From: Candidatus Phaeomarinobacter ectocarpi
GTDB taxonomy: Bacteria > Pseudomonadota > Alphaproteobacteria > CGMCC-115125
Assembly: GCF_000689395.1 (NCBI RefSeq)
Contig: NZ_HG966617.1
Location: 1,002,753-1,066,752 of the forward strand
Reading direction: 5' to 3'
DNA: 64,000 bases
Position 1 is the first letter of the stretch. Each line of letters opens with the position of its first letter. Made by a program: the position numbers and the translations under genes. Below the pieces are notes generated by a model. It ran no database searches. It was given only the letters and a program-made list of their open reading frames with translations, and had not been told where the DNA came from. Shown here one piece after another: positions 62,005-64,000 of this stretch.

Positions 62005-62459
62005 CAGAACGTGTCCTTGATGCTGATGGCGATATCGTCATCGCCAAGCACATGAGCCATGTGGCGGAAATCGATGTCGCGAACGCGTACACACCCGAAC
62101 GTGGGAACCAGGCGCTCGTTCCCGCGTCCACCATGGATGGCAAGACCGGTTCGACCGTTGTCCTTTGCTAGATGGGCGTCACCTGAGATGCCCTCCATGG
62201 GTATCCAGCCAATGCCAAAGCGCTCGATCTCTTCTCGAAAAACAACACATTTGGTCGGCGCGTATTCGCCTGACGGTGTGTCCCCGTAGGGATATGTCGA
62301 GTGCCGCAATGGGTTTCCCCTTTTTGCGGCGCGTTGGTTGTCGGCTTTGCCACGACACTCGATATCGGCCAAGAGCTGGTTGCCGTCCTCATCTAATACC
62401 TTCAAGGTGCCGATGTTGAGGCGGTTCTCGGGCAGGCTGATTTCAATGCGTTTGGCCAT
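62004..62459 (-). CDS. YkuD-type L,D-transpeptidase at the lysin position
   Basis: A 151-residue single-domain enzyme with the YkuD catalytic pattern: His109 in GLAIHGGRGN and Cys123 in PTFGCVRVRD. No signal peptide is seen, so it would reach the periplasm through the holin. L,D-transpeptidases exchange or cut stem peptides of peptidoglycan; here it replaces the muramidase or amidase expected next to the holin. ATG 62459 is used; a longer reading to 62501 crosses the motif at 62483. Confidence 0.83.
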   Translation of the reverse strand: MAKRIEISLPENRLNIGTLKVLDEDGNQLLADIECRGKADNQRAAKRGNPLRHSTYPYGDTPSGEYAPTKCVVFREEIERFGIGWIPMEGISGDAHLAKDNGRTGLAIHGGRGNERLVPTFGCVRVRDIDFRHMAHVLGDDDIAISIKDTF

Positions 62460-62482
62460 GGTGGGTGATGCCCTGATCCGAA

Positions 62483-62500
62483 GGTGTGTTGACCCGCACA
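62483..62500. promoter_or_regulatory. Motif GGTGTGTTGAC shared with the dam upstream region
   Basis: GGTGTGTTGACCCGCACA lies 24-41 bases before the lysis gene start. Minus-strand TGTGCG(GG)TCAACACACC matches the copy at 37933-37950 apart from a 2-base gap. It could be a late activator site or a leader hairpin. No clear -10 box is visible downstream. Confidence 0.45.
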
Positions 62501-62552
62501 ATCAATCGCAATCCCGCATTTTTACATGCCGACAGTTGTCGGGGGTTGCAGG

Positions 62553-62945
62553 TCAGAACAGCGAAATTTGATCCCGGTCTTTGGTTTCAGACCTCATGGA
62601 CTTAGCGATGCGCTCCACGGTGCGCACGTGGACATGGGCCCGCCGTGCGGCAGTGCTCTGGGATACGCCTTCCAAAAGCAGCTTTCGGATTTCCTGACGC
62701 TTTGCTGCGTCATCGGCCATGGGTCCCAGCGGGACAAGCACCTGGCCATATCCAAGTTCGTCTAAGACCGCTTGAGCACGGGTGCGCCCAAGCAGCTGAA
62801 CCAGGCGATGGTTTGTCCTCAGGGTCTGAGGCAGATACATCCGCTGACCACCCCATTCTTTGGCCACAAGCAATGCCGCATCCTTGCCCGCCGCGTCTGC
62901 GACGCGAGCCAGAAGATCAGGCAGGTGCTCGTGGGTTTCAGCCAT
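62553..62945 (-). CDS. Mor/C-family middle/late gene activator
   Basis: A 130-residue protein. The N-terminal half (LPDLLARVADAAGKDAALLV, then EWGGQRMYLPQTLR) is the Mor dimerisation domain; the C-terminal helix-turn-helix is IRKLLLEGVSQSTAARRAHV to VERIAKSM. In Mu, Mor activates C, which turns on the lysis, head, tail and mom promoters. It is the only regulator of this type in view and could serve the late operon directly. AGGTGG lies 8 bases before the ATG at 62945. Confidence 0.88.
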   Translation of the reverse strand: MAETHEHLPDLLARVADAAGKDAALLVAKEWGGQRMYLPQTLRTNHRLVQLLGRTRAQAVLDELGYGQVLVPLGPMADDAAKRQEIRKLLLEGVSQSTAARRAHVHVRTVERIAKSMRSETKDRDQISLF

Positions 62946-62978
62946 GGTGCGGTTGCCACCTGGTAGACTGAAGAATCG

Positions 62979-63009
62979 AGTACAATGTGGGATTGTTTTT
63001 AGTTGTACT
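62979..63009. promoter_or_regulatory. Inverted repeat between mor and the divergent gene
   Basis: AGTACAA (62979-62985) and TTGTACT (63003-63009) are perfectly complementary, 17 bases apart, in the 79-base space between divergent starts. May be an operator for either gene. Confidence 0.4.
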
Positions 63010-63024
63010 GAACGGAGCTTGCCG

Positions 63025-63882
63025 ATGGGAGAAAATGACATCGTCACGCAATGGTGGATTAACCGTCGAAGCACCATTTTTGATTTGCAGGAACCTTTGC
63101 AATTCTCGGCGGCAGAGACCCGGATCGCGTTGGTTATTCTCGTTCCTTTCATCCTTGCTGCTTTCGTGTATCTGGGAGTGACTGTGACCGCCGCACTCGC
63201 GGGCTCCAATCTTGACGCAGCTGGAGTCTTTCTTGGTGTGTGCGCCGTCTTTGCCGCATTCTGTGCTATAGCAATTGACCGACATCGGATCACGGTGAGG
63301 ACGGCAGCGGAGGCTAAAGTCGTGCGACTGGGGCTCGGCCCCGAGCTTATTGAGCAGATGCTCGTTTTCACCCGTGCGTGTACTCGAGCTGAGAGCAATT
63401 CTGAAAGTGCCAGTCGGCACGGAAGCCCGTCGGTGTTTGTTCACTCCGCATATAGCTATCTTCAACTCGAGGCCCCAAGTGACAGAGCCTACAGGTCGAT
63501 ATTGCCACTTATCGGCTCGCTTCCTGAACGGGACGTTGATCGTGTAACGACATGCGTTTCTGATCGAATGCGGTTCGAGCAAGAGGGTTTTCAAGGCCGG
63601 TGGCTGGATACAGTAGAAATCTGCAATGTTCTGACCAGCGCAGCATCTGCGGCTGCTGTTTCCACGCTCAGGGCAGGCGAGGCTCTTGCTGACGAATTTG
63701 ACTTTGAACAGGGCTGCATGCGTGCGCTTCAGATTATTAGAGATGCTGAGCTCGAAATGGAACTTCAGATGGGAACGCGGCACGTACATGAGTGTATAGA
63801 AACTGCGCTCGCAGGCATCGCGCGCAGACGGAGCAGTTGGGCCGAGGATGTGGTTGCCCGTTATGTAGAAGCCAATTCCTGA
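63025..63882 (+). CDS. Hypothetical membrane protein read away from the mor gene
   Basis: A 285-residue protein with two adjacent N-terminal membrane helices (about 29-50 and 58-82) and a soluble helical C-terminal domain (from about 95). GGAG 8 bases before ATG 63025. Its orientation is opposite to all Mu-type genes, and no transposase or gemA follows, so it is probably a cargo gene at the junction of early and late regions. No family recognised. Confidence 0.65.
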   Translation: MGENDIVTQWWINRRSTIFDLQEPLQFSAAETRIALVILVPFILAAFVYLGVTVTAALAGSNLDAAGVFLGVCAVFAAFCAIAIDRHRITVRTAAEAKVVRLGLGPELIEQMLVFTRACTRAESNSESASRHGSPSVFVHSAYSYLQLEAPSDRAYRSILPLIGSLPERDVDRVTTCVSDRMRFEQEGFQGRWLDTVEICNVLTSAASAAAVSTLRAGEALADEFDFEQGCMRALQIIRDAELEMELQMGTRHVHECIETALAGIARRRSSWAEDVVARYVEANS

Positions 63883-63921
63883 AGAGAGTTCACAGCTTTG
63901 ATTGACAAAGGTAGGGGCTGA

Positions 63922-64000
63922 ATGAGGAAGCCAAATTGGCCGGAGCTTTCTATAGGGGGGCTTGCCGGGTTCTTTTTTGCCGTATTCGTTACGGGTGCCA
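63922..64000 (+). CDS. 5' end of a second plus-strand membrane-protein gene
   Basis: Starts MRKPNWPELSIGGLAGFFFA, with a hydrophobic run cut by the window end; AGGGG lies upstream. It follows the previous gene after 39 bases on the same strand, so they look like an operon. Confidence 0.5.
   Translation, partial: MRKPNWPELSIGGLAGFFFAVFVTGA

Noticed and set aside
62946-63398. Upstream extension of the mor reading frame to 63398
   Set aside because: It overlaps the well-supported plus-strand membrane gene; a ribosome site and the Mor domain place the start at 62945.

Overview
The window is about 60% GC and reads as an alphaproteobacterial chromosome carrying a transposable (Mu-like) prophage. 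The lineage is inferred from gene content: citramalate synthase, the adjacent psd-pssA phospholipid pair, a GTA-type 3-TM holin, and lipid/aromatic catabolism of the kind common in Parvibaculales and Rhizobiales. No rRNA or other decisive marker is present.

Positions 1-33837 are ordinary chromosome. They hold the 3' part of cimA, a cupin protein, RarD, a LOG-type nucleotide phosphoribohydrolase and a LysM protein. An ATM1-type ABC exporter and a GFA-family protein follow, then psd-pssA. A PadR-controlled RND pump comes next (padR, adaptor and permease on one strand, with a clean inverted repeat in front of padR). After that are an MMPL/RND lipid-type transporter, a TerB-like protein and a lipid block (saccharopine-dehydrogenase-like reductase, thiolase, two crotonases) with two strong terminators. 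A small glycan cluster (GT2 plus hexapeptide acetyltransferase), a membrane-anchored GST and a sulfatase with an atypical active-site motif follow. The last block is a TetR-controlled aromatic meta-cleavage operon (extradiol dioxygenase, FAH-fold hydrolase, MhpA-like hydroxylase), then a CapA protein and a small globin.

Positions 33838-37007 are a transition zone: an OLD-type ATPase/TOPRIM nuclease and two plus-strand orphan genes, one an integral membrane protein. They are either the variable end of the prophage or accessory DNA beside it; the exact junction cannot be seen.

Positions 37034-62945 are the late half of a transposable phage, almost entirely on the minus strand and read right to left: Mor/C activator, L,D-transpeptidase, 3-TM holin, gp25/26/27-like genes, terminase, DUF935 portal, MuF with a toxin-like tail, protease/scaffold, cement protein, capsid, gp35/gp36/gpG/gp37, tail tube, chaperones, tape measure, tail tip and fibre, and a Dam methylase at the mom position. 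The head is Mu-like, but the tail is non-contractile (tube without sheath, 1693-residue tape measure), as in B3/D3112/RcapMu-type phages. Transposase and repressor genes are not in the window and should lie to the right. Plus-strand genes after 63025 interrupt the expected early region.

The points most worth a second look are: (i) an initiator-type tRNA (CAU) inside the capsid operon; (ii) an A AAA AAC slippery site joining the two tail chaperone frames; (iii) an internal ribosome site that would give a separate scaffold protein; (iv) a lysine-rich plus-strand gene with its own promoter inside the head operon; (v) a PBECR2-like nuclease domain on MuF; (vi) an L,D-transpeptidase where the lysin should be; and (vii) a shared motif in front of the methylase and lysis genes.
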